Shown here one piece after another: positions 9,837 through 18,887 of a stretch of DNA of 64,000 bases; within the stretch, counting starts at the first letter, position 1; the number at the start of each line of letters is the position of its first letter. The stretch is from the NCBI RefSeq assembly GCF_021735935.1, contig NZ_WMDZ01000001.1, positions 372,001-436,000 on the forward strand, written 5' to 3'. Origin of the DNA: Sulfitobacter sp. M39 (GTDB lineage Bacteria; Pseudomonadota; Alphaproteobacteria; Rhodobacterales; Rhodobacteraceae). The notes beneath the pieces were generated by a model. It was not told where the DNA came from. It was given only the letters and a program-made list of their open reading frames with translations, and did not search any database. The translations under genes were made by a program, and so were the position numbers.

Positions 9837-10451
9837 ATGACAAATACAGTTTACCAAAATGACCTGCCCGACGGGCTTAACCTTGGACCGATGGTCGCCA
9901 TTGACTGCGAAACCATGGGGCTGCATCCTCACCGTGACCGGCTGTGTGTCGTGCAGCTGTCTGGCGGTGACGGGAACGCGCATCTGGTCCAGATCGCCAA
10001 GGGCCAGACCGAGGCCCCTAATCTTTGTGCCCTGCTCGAAGACCCGCATGTGCTCAAGCTGTTCCACTATGGCCGGTTTGACATCGCAGCCTTGCTGAAC
10101 ACCTTTGGGGCCAAGGCCGCGCCGGTCTATTGCACCAAGATCGCCAGCCGCCTTGTGCGCACCTATACCGACCGCCACGGGCTTGCCAAACTCTGCCAAG
10201 AACTGCTGAGCGTCGATATCTCCAAACAGCAGCAATCCAGCGATTGGGGTGCCGAGACGCTGACCAAAGCGCAGATCGACTATGCCGCCTCGGACGTGCT
10301 GCACCTGCACAAGCTGCGGGACGTGCTGAACCAGATGTTGATCCGCGAAGGACGCATCGAGCTCGCGCAAGCGTGTTTTGAATTTTTGCCAACCCGTGCC
10401 CAACTCGATTTGGACGGCTGGCCCGAAACGGATATTTTTGCACACGCATGA
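9837..10451 (+). CDS. rnd: Ribonuclease D-like 3'-5' exonuclease
   Basis: 204 residues from ATG 9837, preceded by GGGAGG; an in-frame extension to 9723 runs into paaX and is rejected. It has the DEDD exonuclease motifs: IDCETMGL near residue 20, a central FHYGRFDIA and YAASDVLHL toward the C-terminus. It lacks the HRDC domains of the long E. coli RNase D, as is common in alphaproteobacteria. Role: 3' trimming of structured RNAs, inferred from family. Its stop overlaps the kdsD start by 4 bp (ATGA). Confidence 0.88.
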   Translation: MTNTVYQNDLPDGLNLGPMVAIDCETMGLHPHRDRLCVVQLSGGDGNAHLVQIAKGQTEAPNLCALLEDPHVLKLFHYGRFDIAALLNTFGAKAAPVYCTKIASRLVRTYTDRHGLAKLCQELLSVDISKQQQSSDWGAETLTKAQIDYAASDVLHLHKLRDVLNQMLIREGRIELAQACFEFLPTRAQLDLDGWPETDIFAHA

Positions 10452-11410
10452 CCACACCTTTCCTAGATACCGCCCGCCGCGTCATCCGCACCGAAGCCCA
10501 AGCGCTTGAACAACTCGCCGACAGTCTGGACGACCGGTTTCGTCAGGCGATCGACCTGCTGGTCGCGACCCGTGGGCGGGTGATTGTCACCGGCATCGGC
10601 AAGTCCGGCCATATCGCCAAAAAGATCGCCGCGACGCTGGCAAGCACGGGCACGCCCGCGCAATTCGTCCACCCTGCCGAGGCAAGCCACGGCGATCTGG
10701 GGATGATCACCAGCAGCGATGTGGTGCTTGCGATCTCTAACTCGGGCGAAGCGCCGGAGCTTGCCAATCTGATCGCCTATTCGCGCCGCTTTTCCATCCC
10801 GCTGATCGGCATCACCAGCCGCGCGCAAAGCAGCCTTGGTGCGCACTGCGACGTGGTGCTGGAGCTGCCGCAACTGGCAGAGGCCTGCGGGACCGGCGTG
10901 GTGCCGTCGACATCGACCACGATGACGCTGGCAATGGGGGATGCTGTGGCGATTGCCCTGATGGAAAACCGCGCCTTCACCGCCGAGCATTTCCGCGAAT
11001 TCCACCCCGGTGGCAAACTTGGCGCACGGCTTAGCCGCGTCGCTGATCTGATGCACACGGGTGATGCGCTTCCGCTGGTGCAGGTCGATGCCCCGATGTC
11101 CGACGCGCTGATGGCGATGAGCAGCAAATCCTTTGGCGTGGTGATTGTCACCGACAGCAACGGCGCGCTGGCCGGTATCATCACCAGCGGCGATTTGGGG
11201 CGTCACCTTGATGGGTTGATGTCCAAAACCGCGCGCGAGGTCATGACGCCGACCCCTGTCACCGTCGCACCCGACGCGCTGGCGGAAAAGGCCGTGGGCA
11301 TCATGAACGCCCGCAAGATCACCTGTCTGCTGGTGCTGGACCCCGCCCAAGGGGACGTCCCCGCAGGTCTGCTGCATATCCACGACTGCCTACGCGTCGG
11401 TCTGGGCTAG
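10448..11410 (+). CDS. kdsD: Arabinose-5-phosphate isomerase (KpsF/GutQ family)
   Basis: 320 residues with an N-terminal SIS sugar-isomerase domain (VTGIGKSGHIAKKIAATLASTG, then ISNSGEAPEL) and two C-terminal CBS domains (from about residue 205). It interconverts ribulose-5-P and arabinose-5-P, the first step to KDO for lipid A core. The location directly before lptC, lptA and lptB matches the conserved LPS cluster and supports this role over sugar catabolism. kdsB, further along the same sugar pathway, is at 22111-22911. Confidence 0.93.
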   Translation: MTTPFLDTARRVIRTEAQALEQLADSLDDRFRQAIDLLVATRGRVIVTGIGKSGHIAKKIAATLASTGTPAQFVHPAEASHGDLGMITSSDVVLAISNSGEAPELANLIAYSRRFSIPLIGITSRAQSSLGAHCDVVLELPQLAEACGTGVVPSTSTTMTLAMGDAVAIALMENRAFTAEHFREFHPGGKLGARLSRVADLMHTGDALPLVQVDAPMSDALMAMSSKSFGVVIVTDSNGALAGIITSGDLGRHLDGLMSKTAREVMTPTPVTVAPDALAEKAVGIMNARKITCLLVLDPAQGDVPAGLLHIHDCLRVGLG

Positions 11411-11416
11411 GGCGCG

Positions 11417-12025
11417 ATGCAGGGGGACCGTTACACAAGGCTGATCTCTTGGCTCAAGGTGCTGTTCCCCTTGGCAGCGCTTGGCCTGCTGTCGACCCTG
11501 TTCCTGCTGTCGCGCGCGATTGATCCCGGGCAGGCCATCCCCTTTGCCGAGAAAGAGGTGCAAGATCGCCTGCGCGACCAGCAGATCACCGGTCCCTTCT
11601 TTACCGGCGCAACGGCAGAGGGGGACGAACTGTCGTTCTATGCCGATGTGCTGACCCGGCCCGACGGGCAGACTGGCATGAACCACGCCGAAAACCTGCG
11701 TGCGACGATCAACACCCCCGAGGGATCGACCTTTCGCCTGCAATCGGATCTCGCTGATTTTGACATCGCCAAAGACGTGGCCGATCTGCTGGGCAAGGTG
11801 ATCCTGACGACCTCGACCGGATACCGGCTGCAAAGCGAGAAGATCACGTCTGACCTCTCCGGCCTAAACATCCAGTCGCCGGGAACCGTGTTCGGCACGA
11901 CCCCCGGTGGTAATCTAGAGGCCGGAGCCATGTCGATAACGCAAACAGATGATCAAACCGCCCCCCAATTGGTTTTCACAAACCGGGTGAAGCTGATATA
12001 CAAACCGAAATCCAAATCAGAGTGA
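11417..12025 (+). CDS. lptC: LPS export protein LptC
   Basis: 202 residues. An N-terminal membrane anchor (about residues 10-30, LKVLFPLAALGLLSTLFLLS) is followed by a periplasmic beta-jellyroll of the LptC/OstA type. LptC links the LptBFG ABC transporter to the LptA bridge in LPS transport. Sequence conservation is low, as usual for LptC; the call rests on topology, size and position between kdsD and lptA. It overlaps lptA by 4 bp. Confidence 0.85.
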   Translation: MQGDRYTRLISWLKVLFPLAALGLLSTLFLLSRAIDPGQAIPFAEKEVQDRLRDQQITGPFFTGATAEGDELSFYADVLTRPDGQTGMNHAENLRATINTPEGSTFRLQSDLADFDIAKDVADLLGKVILTTSTGYRLQSEKITSDLSGLNIQSPGTVFGTTPGGNLEAGAMSITQTDDQTAPQLVFTNRVKLIYKPKSKSE

Positions 12026-12516
12026 CGCACGTGAAACACCTACTGCTGCCCGTTTTTCTGCTCCTTTCCGCGATGCCAATCGCCGCACAGGGGACCAATG
12101 TGGCCTTTGGGTCGATCCGTCAGGATACCGGCCTGCCCGTCGAGGTGACCGCCGACAACCTGTCAGTCGATCAAGCGGACGGATCGGCTGTTTTCACTGG
12201 GAATGTGCTGATCGGTCAGGGCGAGATGCGCCTCTCCGCCGCACGCGTTCTGGTTGTGTACCGTGCAGAGGCTGAAGGCATCGCGCGGCTTGAAGCAACG
12301 GGCGGTGTGACCCTTGTATCAGGCAAAGACGCCGCCGAATCAGAGCGCGCGGATTACGACATCGACACGGGCACGATCGTGATGTCGGGGAACGTGCTGC
12401 TGACCCAAGGGCGCAATGCGCTCAGCTCTGACACGATGAGCGTCAAGCTGTCGGACGGCACGGCGCAGATGTCCGGCCGCGTGAAAACAATCCTGCAAAC
12501 GGGCAGCAACAACTGA
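12022..12516 (+). CDS. lptA: LPS transport periplasmic protein LptA
   Basis: 164 residues. A signal peptide ends near AQG (residues 23-25), then an OstA-like jellyroll follows ([23 protein letters not shown], then [17 protein letters not shown]). It forms the periplasmic bridge for LPS between LptC and LptD. GTG starts are possible at 12022 and 12031; the first gives the ATGA-like overlap with lptC. The stop and the lptB start share one base (TGATG). Confidence 0.88.
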   Translation: MTHVKHLLLPVFLLLSAMPIAAQGTNVAFGSIRQDTGLPVEVTADNLSVDQADGSAVFTGNVLIGQGEMRLSAARVLVVYRAEAEGIARLEATGGVTLVSGKDAAESERADYDIDTGTIVMSGNVLLTQGRNALSSDTMSVKLSDGTAQMSGRVKTILQTGSNN

Positions 12517-13274
12517 TGTCTTCCCCGAATTTGACGGTCACGGATGGCGCAAGCGGTCTGCGCATCGAACATCTGCGTAAATCCTACCGCAAGAAAACCG
12601 TCATCCGCGACTTCTCGATGGAGCTGAACCGGGGCGAGGTTGTTGCCCTGCTGGGGCCGAACGGGTCCGGCAAGACGACCACCTTTTACGCGGTTGCGGG
12701 GCTGGTCATGCCCGAAGGCGGCACTGTCACGATTGATGGCAAGAACGTCACCACCCTGCCGATGTATCGCCGCGCACAGCTTGGCATCGGCTACCTTCCG
12801 CAAGAGATGAGCATCTTTCGCGGGCTCAGCGTGCAAGACAATATCTCGGCGATTCTGGATATCTCTATCTCTGACGCGCGCGGGCGGCGTGAGCGGCTTG
12901 AAGCTTTGCTGTCGGAATTTTCCATCGAACACCTGCGCCGTGCGCCTGCCTTGGCCCTGTCAGGCGGGGAGCGTCGCCGCGTGGAAATCGCCCGCTGTCT
13001 GGCGGCCGATCCCAAGTACCTGCTGCTTGACGAACCCTTTGCGGGCGTGGACCCGATTTCGGTGGATGACATCCGCCATCTGGTTGCCGATCTGAAAAAG
13101 CGCGGCATTGGCGTGCTGATCACCGACCATAACGTACGGGAAACATTGGATATTGTGGACCGCGCCTACATCTTGCACGAAGGCACTGTGCTAATGTCCG
13201 GCACCCCCGAAGAGGTCGTGCAGAACGAGAATGTACGCCGGGTCTACTTGGGCGATAACTTCCGCATTTCCTAA
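12516..13274 (+). CDS. lptB: LPS export ABC transporter ATPase LptB
   Basis: 252 residues. A complete ABC ATPase: Walker [11 protein letters not shown]-loop in [14 protein letters not shown], signature LSGGERRR, Walker [13 protein letters not shown] and the switch His in TDHNVRE. LptB powers extraction of LPS from the inner membrane with LptF and LptG, which are not in this window. It is the last gene of the kdsD-lptC-lptA-lptB set; 249 bp separate it from hpf. Confidence 0.96.
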   Translation: MSSPNLTVTDGASGLRIEHLRKSYRKKTVIRDFSMELNRGEVVALLGPNGSGKTTTFYAVAGLVMPEGGTVTIDGKNVTTLPMYRRAQLGIGYLPQEMSIFRGLSVQDNISAILDISISDARGRRERLEALLSEFSIEHLRRAPALALSGGERRRVEIARCLAADPKYLLLDEPFAGVDPISVDDIRHLVADLKKRGIGVLITDHNVRETLDIVDRAYILHEGTVLMSGTPEEVVQNENVRRVYLGDNFRIS

Positions 13275-13523
13275 TCAACTACAGACATATTGCGCTAGTT
13301 TCCGCACATCCATGCGCCGGATTCATTTGACAACGCGGCCCAATCACGCGCTCAATAGGACTATGGCGAGACGGCGTATCATGTTTGTGCTGCATCCCCC
13401 CCTTCCCAAAGGGATGGTGTCTCTCAAACTCGTCGCATCGTCATTCACCCGCATCTGACCCCGCCTTTACCGCATTTTATGCGGCCTATGGTGTTGTCCG
13501 GATCATAAGAACAAGGAGAATTT

Positions 13524-14090
13524 ATGCGGTACCAAATCAGTGGCAAACAAATCGACATCGGCGAAGCCCTGCAAACGCATGTGAAAACGGAATTGGGCGA
13601 AGCTGTCCAGAAGTATGCTGAGCGTCCGACGGACGCGAATGTCATCTTTTCCAAATCCGGTCACGAGTTTGTCTGCGAAGCGACGGTGCACCTATCGACT
13701 GGCCTTACGGCGTCAGCGAAAGCGCATGCTACTGATATCTATGGATCTTTCGATTCATGTGCAGCAAAGATGGAAAAGCAGCTAAGGCGCTACAAGCGAC
13801 GGTTGAAAGATCACCATCGCGAGCGTGCGCAACCGGTTGAACTTTTCGGTGCATCCTCGTATATCCTCGCCTCAGAAAGCGATTCAGACGCGCAGGAACC
13901 CGAAACACTCCAACCCATGATCATCGCGGAAATGCAGACCAAGATCGCGACCTTGTCTGTGGGTGAAGCTGTGATGCAGATGGAAATTTCGGGAACGCCT
14001 GTCGTGGTCTTCCGCAAAGACGGCCAAGAAGGCGTAAACGTTGTCTACCGTCGCGAGGATGGGAACATCGGCTGGATCGATCCGTCGTAA
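13524..14090 (+). CDS. hpf: Long-form ribosome hibernation promoting factor
   Basis: 188 residues. The N-terminal RaiA/HPF domain (YQISGKQIDIGEALQTHV) and the conserved C-terminal dimerisation domain (VVFRKDGQEGVNVVYRREDGNIGWIDP) are both present, so this is the long form that makes 100S ribosome dimers. ATG is preceded by AAGGAG. In many proteobacteria rpoN lies directly upstream; here it is absent and hpf follows lptB after a 249-bp gap containing a short CCGCAT/ATGCGG hairpin at 13470-13484. ptsN follows 42 bp downstream. Confidence 0.94.
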   Translation: MRYQISGKQIDIGEALQTHVKTELGEAVQKYAERPTDANVIFSKSGHEFVCEATVHLSTGLTASAKAHATDIYGSFDSCAAKMEKQLRRYKRRLKDHHRERAQPVELFGASSYILASESDSDAQEPETLQPMIIAEMQTKIATLSVGEAVMQMEISGTPVVVFRKDGQEGVNVVYRREDGNIGWIDPS

Positions 14091-14132
14091 CACAAACCGG
14101 ACCCATCAGCGGCCGAGAACAGAGCGAGCAGA

Positions 14133-14597
14133 ATGAATTTTGCGAAACTCCTAAAACCGGGGGCTGTCAAAGTCCTCACATCGGCCTCAAGCAAGAAACG
14201 CCTGCTCCACGATATCGGGGAGCTGGCGCATAATGCTTACGGGTTGAAAGCCGCCGCGGTGGTCGAAGCCTTGATGACGCGCGAATCCCTTGGTCCGACA
14301 GGCGTGGGCCACGGGGTCGCGCTGCCCCACGCGCGGCTTGAAGGTCTGGACAATGTGCTGGGGGCCTTTGTGCTTCTGGACAAGCCGATCGATTTCAACG
14401 CGGTCGACCGCCAGCCGGTCGATATCGCCTTTGCGCTGTTTGCCCCTGAAAGCGCGGGTGTCGAACACCTCAAGGCGCTTGCGCTGGTGTCGCGTACCCT
14501 GCGCAATGCCTCTGTCTGCTCTAAGCTGCGGGCCAACCCGGACCCCGCCACGCTTTACGCGATCCTGACCGAAGCACAGGCAACGCAGGCCGCCTAA
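14133..14597 (+). CDS. ptsN: PTS IIA-like nitrogen regulatory protein PtsN
   Basis: 154 residues with the EIIA(Ntr)/fructose PTS_EIIA_2 fold; the phosphorylatable histidine is His66 in GVALPHARL. It takes phosphate through the PTS-Ntr chain and adjusts nitrogen, potassium and envelope functions. It is the usual partner downstream of hpf. The gene is convergent with the sulfotransferase gene, with only 6 bp between stops and a short GCCGC/GCGGC stem across them. Confidence 0.92.
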   Translation: MNFAKLLKPGAVKVLTSASSKKRLLHDIGELAHNAYGLKAAAVVEALMTRESLGPTGVGHGVALPHARLEGLDNVLGAFVLLDKPIDFNAVDRQPVDIAFALFAPESAGVEHLKALALVSRTLRNASVCSKLRANPDPATLYAILTEAQATQAA

Positions 14598-14603
14598 GCG
14601 GCG

Positions 14604-16031
14604 CTACCCCCAGCTTTTGAACCCGAACATCATATAGTCCCGCTGGTACGCGTCGGATGCGCGTTTTTCGATGTCGGCATCATAGATGTCGGCCAGCGCA
14701 TAGGGGTGGGTTGCGGGTCGTGCGGGCAGCGTTGCGGGCGGTTGCACCCCGACGCTTTGCGCCAAGGCTGACAGCTCTGCGGCCAGCTCTTCCTCGCGGA
14801 TGATCCGGTCGGGCAAGGCGAATTCGCCGAAACCCTGTACCGCCTGCGCCTGCGTGCACCACGCCTGATCCACACGAATTGCTGTCTGCCCGTTCAGATT
14901 CCCCTTGAGGAAGGTCAGAAACGCCTTGAACGCCGCGCGATGCGCATCGGCGTCATAGCTGTTGTCCGGTTCGCCTTTCGGCAGCGGCAGCTTGTAGCGG
15001 TTGATCAACGTCGTGCGCAGCTGCGGGTAGCTACCTTTGCCCGTGGTCACGATGTGCCGGCAGAACGCGTCATGAGCACGGTCCACCGGATGCCGCAGCA
15101 CGGTGAAACTGCGGTGACCGGGATGCCGGCGCTTCCATTGGCGCAACTGCTTCTGGTTCAACTTGGTTTGCAGCTTGTCCCGCCCGACACCATCCAGCGC
15201 CGCCATCCAGTCCAGCACCTGCGGCTCTGGCCCGCTGCGCAAGGGCAGATAAAGCAACGGAGCTTCGGCCGCCACGACATAGGACGGCACCACCGGCCCG
15301 CGTCGGGGTTCGAAATTCGGGGTGCGGGTCAGGTCGAAGCGATCCATCCGGCCAAGCGCATCCAGCATATCGTCATAATTGCTGACCTTGGCCGAGATCG
15401 GGTCGGGGTTCTGTTTTTTCAGACTTTTATCCAACGCCTCTAGCGGGTGATCCACGCCCAGATACCGCGCTAGACCGTTCATCACCTCGACGCTTTGCAG
15501 ATCCTCATAAGCCACGTAAAACGCCGTCTGCCCCAGCGTCTGCAACCGGTTCAACAGTGTCAGCTGGAACGCCTGAAGCGCCTCTAGGTGGTCCGAGAAT
15601 TCTTCTTCGTCAAAGACGGCTTGCGCCTTCTTCCGCGCTTTCACATCCGTCAGTTTCCACTGCCCCGTGCTGCGCGCGATCTTCCAGCTGACGTAGCTTT
15701 CGACAGGGTTGCGCGTCAGGATGATCTTGGCGCAGGTGTCGTCTTCCAGCAGCGGGTCCAGCACGCGCGGATCATGGTTGTGGAAATAGCGAAACCCGCC
15801 GATGCCCTTGGTCTTGTCGCGTATCGCGTCCAGCAGCTTTGTCGGGTCGTCGTCCCGTGTCTGCTGGTCTATGCCCAAAATCTCGGTGCTTTTGGGGTAG
15901 CCGATAAAATGCGGGTTGAAGGCCTCGCCGTGGCAGGTGATCCCGTCAAAGGCATTCAGGTTACTCTCCAGAAAGTTGGAGCCCGTGCGCATTTCGGCAA
16001 AGACGACAAAGCTTTTGAATTTAGAACTCAT
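14604..16031 (-). CDS. Two-lobed sulfotransferase
   Basis: 475 residues. The N-terminal half is Stf0/NodH-like, with a PAPS 5'-phosphosulfate loop candidate (FAEMRTGSNFLESNLN, 11-26) and a 3'-phosphate motif (IILTRNPVESYVSW, 103-116). The C-terminal half resembles a second sulfotransferase lobe, with VLRHPVDRAHDAF (311-323) and possibly a worn loop at LPLRSGPEP (262-270). It would move sulfate from PAPS to a carbohydrate, probably the glycan built by the glycosyltransferases just upstream. It starts 2 bp after the GT14 stop, as last gene of the operon. The acceptor is unknown. Confidence 0.75.
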   Translation of the reverse strand: MSSKFKSFVVFAEMRTGSNFLESNLNAFDGITCHGEAFNPHFIGYPKSTEILGIDQQTRDDDPTKLLDAIRDKTKGIGGFRYFHNHDPRVLDPLLEDDTCAKIILTRNPVESYVSWKIARSTGQWKLTDVKARKKAQAVFDEEEFSDHLEALQAFQLTLLNRLQTLGQTAFYVAYEDLQSVEVMNGLARYLGVDHPLEALDKSLKKQNPDPISAKVSNYDDMLDALGRMDRFDLTRTPNFEPRRGPVVPSYVVAAEAPLLYLPLRSGPEPQVLDWMAALDGVGRDKLQTKLNQKQLRQWKRRHPGHRSFTVLRHPVDRAHDAFCRHIVTTGKGSYPQLRTTLINRYKLPLPKGEPDNSYDADAHRAAFKAFLTFLKGNLNGQTAIRVDQAWCTQAQAVQGFGEFALPDRIIREEELAAELSALAQSVGVQPPATLPARPATHPYALADIYDADIEKRASDAYQRDYMMFGFKSWG

Positions 16032-16033
16032 AT

Positions 16034-17731
16034 TTATTGCACCAGATAGGGTTTGCGCGGCGGTTTCTGGGGCGCCGACATGCCACGTTCAACGGGGAAG
16101 TCGCCCATCAGATAGGGGTGCATCCCCTGGTTCTTGAGGTTCTGCAGGAATTGGCCAAAGCCGGTGAGGTCCGCCATCTTTGGCACTTCGGACAGACGAC
16201 CGGTTTTGACCTGCCCGATCTCGTCCAGAATGCTTTGCAGCGGCTCCATCGGGGCTTCGATGAATTCGGCCATCGTCCAGATACGCACCCGCGCCTTGGC
16301 GTAATGCGACCGCAGCACCTTCATGTGTTCGCTTTCGATCTTTTGCAACGCGGCGGCGGTGCGGCGAATGTCGGCGAAATCCTGATTGGACCGGAACAGC
16401 GGCACGGCCCAAGCCCCGGTGATCACCGACACCTGCGCATTCGGATCCTTGGCGATGTCCCAGACGATATCCTGATTGTCCTGCGGGCCGAACTGGAAAC
16501 ATTGACGTTCGCCACGGGTGTTCCAGATCAGATTGGTCAGAAACGCCTTGGGGTCATAGTCGCGTATCTTGGCGCTATTGCTCAGCGCCCCGTTGATCGA
16601 GTTCTGCCCATCGGCAAAATGCACGCGATCCGGTGCGAACAGATGGCCATGCACCCGCGCGCCAGTGGATTTGGTGAGCCAGGGTTCAAAGTTCTCGAAC
16701 AGCTCGACAAATCCCTGAAACACGGAATAGGGCGCGGCGGTAACGCCGTTTTCCCAATCTTCATTGGGGAAGCGGCTTTGCATATAGAGCCCCGCCCGCC
16801 CCCGCGTGCGCCGTTCAACCGCTTTGGCAAAGACACGGTCGATCTTGCCGGGGTTCGGCTCTGTCCGTTTCATCGCGCCCGCCTCATCGGTAAGGAAAGC
16901 CTCGTAGAGTCTGTCTGCCTTGGGCCAGATCTTGCGCGCGACAAAGCAATCGGACCGCCGCAAAAGCTGGAGGTGATCGTCGTAAAAGATATGCGGCTTG
17001 CCCTGAAAATCGAACTTGGACAGCGTCAGTGACCGGCTTTCGATCTGGGTCGAATACAGCCGTGCGAGCGTCTGGAAATAGCTTTCATCCGGTATCCAGA
17101 CGTGGCGGAAATAGGCGTCGTAGGCGGCGCGTTTCGGATCTTGCAGGATCGCCGACAGGGTTTGCCGCGTCAGGCACCACCATTGCGACCCCATATGCGG
17201 CACGATCCCCTTGGGGATACGACGTTTCAGCCCAACAAACCGTTGAAAGGCCACCGCCTTGTCGAACAGATAGCGCCGCCGTTTCCACGAAAAAGGAAAG
17301 CGCATGGTAAAGCGTTCTTCGTCCAGCCCGCCAACGGTCCAGGGCACATCGGCTGTGGTGGCGCTTTCGATAAAATCGGTGCGCGGGCGGGCGGCAAGAT
17401 AGTCGATCAGTTCTTTCACCGGACGCAGCGGCAGACATGACCCCGACGCCAGATACACATGGCGCACATCCGGAAAGCGGTTCAGCATCATCTCGGACGC
17501 GGTTTGCGAGGCGGCCACCAGCCCCCATGTCCCCCATTCGCAACGGTATCGTTTGCTGAACACCAGTGCGGGCACATCCGCCAGCGCCTGCACAAAAGCA
17601 TCATGGGTCTGGCGTGGCACCGATTTATCGACATGGATCACCACCGGACAGCCCGCCGCCGCCCAATGCCGCGCGACCTGTTCGGCGCGGCCAAGGGCGG
17701 TGTGCACCAGCATGACGATCCCGACGCTCAT
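16034..17731 (-). CDS. GT14-like glycosyltransferase with C-terminal extension
   Basis: 565 residues. The first 300 resemble the GT14 'Branch' family (core-2 beta-1,6-GlcNAc or xylosyltransferases): VGIVMLVHTALGRAEQVARH at the start, VIHVDKSVP, a YLASGSCLPLRP motif and MGSQWWCLTR. The remaining 260 residues are a domain seen fused to GT14 enzymes in Rhodobacterales (DUF5927/5928-like from memory) of unknown role. It is likely cytoplasmic and acts on a surface glycan. Its ATG overlaps the stop of the upstream glycosyltransferase by 4 bp. Donor and linkage are not predictable. Confidence 0.75.
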   Translation of the reverse strand: MSVGIVMLVHTALGRAEQVARHWAAAGCPVVIHVDKSVPRQTHDAFVQALADVPALVFSKRYRCEWGTWGLVAASQTASEMMLNRFPDVRHVYLASGSCLPLRPVKELIDYLAARPRTDFIESATTADVPWTVGGLDEERFTMRFPFSWKRRRYLFDKAVAFQRFVGLKRRIPKGIVPHMGSQWWCLTRQTLSAILQDPKRAAYDAYFRHVWIPDESYFQTLARLYSTQIESRSLTLSKFDFQGKPHIFYDDHLQLLRRSDCFVARKIWPKADRLYEAFLTDEAGAMKRTEPNPGKIDRVFAKAVERRTRGRAGLYMQSRFPNEDWENGVTAAPYSVFQGFVELFENFEPWLTKSTGARVHGHLFAPDRVHFADGQNSINGALSNSAKIRDYDPKAFLTNLIWNTRGERQCFQFGPQDNQDIVWDIAKDPNAQVSVITGAWAVPLFRSNQDFADIRRTAAALQKIESEHMKVLRSHYAKARVRIWTMAEFIEAPMEPLQSILDEIGQVKTGRLSEVPKMADLTGFGQFLQNLKNQGMHPYLMGDFPVERGMSAPQKPPRKPYLVQ

Positions 17732-18738
17732 GCCCAGTTCCCCTTGGACATGAGGCCCAGAATCTCAAGCTGGCGCCAGTTGATATATTTCTCGGACCAC
17801 TTGCCCCACAGCTGCGGGTTCTGGTCGGGGTTGTTGGCATAGGTCTTGTATTCGATGGATTTGGCATAGTGCTGGCCGCGCACAAGTTCCTCTGCCGCCT
17901 TGGCGCTAAAGGTATCCAGGAATTTGGCATGAAGCAGCACGCCTGATGCTTTCTCTCCGCCCCATTCATCATAGACCCGGTTCAACCCGCGCGGCAGCAG
18001 CATATGGGTCGAACTGACATAGGCATACCGCCGGTCCCATTTGACCAGAGGCACCTTGTTCAGCGCGGGGGCCTTGGCGGGCTTGTGCTTAAAAAACACA
18101 CGCGCACGCGGCCCGCCCTGTATCCACAGGTTTCCATATTTGGCATTGCGCGAGATCGCGTAGTTGCCGCTGTCGAACCACGATGCGATCTCCATCGGGT
18201 TCTGGCCCTCTTGATAGGGTTCATCCCCCAGCCGTCCCTTGGGGTAGACATCCAGCAGCATCGCGCCAAAGCTGCGGATCTCGCAGTTGTCCAGCCAGTC
18301 GGTCAGCGCCTGAACCGGCCGCGTATCGCAAAACGGATAGACAAAGAATTCATCCGGATCGACCACCAGCACCCAATGCCCGTGCGCGTATTTGCGTTTG
18401 AGGTAGTTCATCCAGTCGACACCGAACCCCGACCACCGATAGCTGGCATCAGTATGCCAGACAGAGACATCCTTCATCCCGCGCAGGTAATCGGCACTGC
18501 CGTCGTCGGACCCGTTATCGACAAAGAGAAAATGGTTGATCCCCAGCTCTCGATAATACTCCAGAAAATACGGGAGCCTGATTTTCTCGTTCCGCATGGT
18601 GCAGACAAGCAAGACATCATCGGGACGGATGGCGCTGGTGTTGTCCTGAACATGTGTCAGCTCGGACGACTTGCGCAGCGCCCGGATCAACCGCCGCTTG
18701 CGCCGCACGCGCATCTTGTAAGAATCCCAAAGGCTCAC
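17728..18738 (-). CDS. Glycosyltransferase, Glyco_tranf_2_4 type (copy 2)
   Basis: 336 residues, GTG start at 18738 with GGAG six bases before it. The GT-A like core has LLVCTMRNEKIRLPYFLEYY, the nucleotide-sugar motif FVDNGSDDGS and VVDPDEFFVYP (a DxD-like metal site). It is clearly paralogous to the next gene upstream (19925-18888): both carry NE..RL.YFL..YR.LG..HFL..DNGSDDGS, so a tandem duplication is likely. Basic N-terminal residues suggest membrane or glycan-lipid contact. Function: sugar transfer to a surface polysaccharide, specificity unknown. Confidence 0.8.
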   Translation of the reverse strand: MSLWDSYKMRVRRKRRLIRALRKSSELTHVQDNTSAIRPDDVLLVCTMRNEKIRLPYFLEYYRELGINHFLFVDNGSDDGSADYLRGMKDVSVWHTDASYRWSGFGVDWMNYLKRKYAHGHWVLVVDPDEFFVYPFCDTRPVQALTDWLDNCEIRSFGAMLLDVYPKGRLGDEPYQEGQNPMEIASWFDSGNYAISRNAKYGNLWIQGGPRARVFFKHKPAKAPALNKVPLVKWDRRYAYVSSTHMLLPRGLNRVYDEWGGEKASGVLLHAKFLDTFSAKAAEELVRGQHYAKSIEYKTYANNPDQNPQLWGKWSEKYINWRQLEILGLMSKGNWA

Positions 18739-18887
18739 GTGTTCTCCATACCCTGCGCGGAACGCCCCGCCGGTCTAAGGCCCTCATCCCATCAGGTTCC
18801 AAGCCAATATGTCATGGGCCGTGTTCATAAACAACGTACTTTGAAACAGTTACGCGTTGCCGGAATGACGGGCAGGACCGAGGAATA

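Noticed and set aside
13327-13358. TTGACA before hpf as a sigma-70 promoter
   Set aside because: The -35 is perfect, but the only -10-like stretch (CAATAG) is at 20-bp spacing and poor; left unassigned.
14589-14602. GCCGC/GCGGC stem across the ptsN and sulfotransferase stops as a terminator
   Set aside because: Only 5 bp of stem, no T-run, and it overlaps both coding ends.
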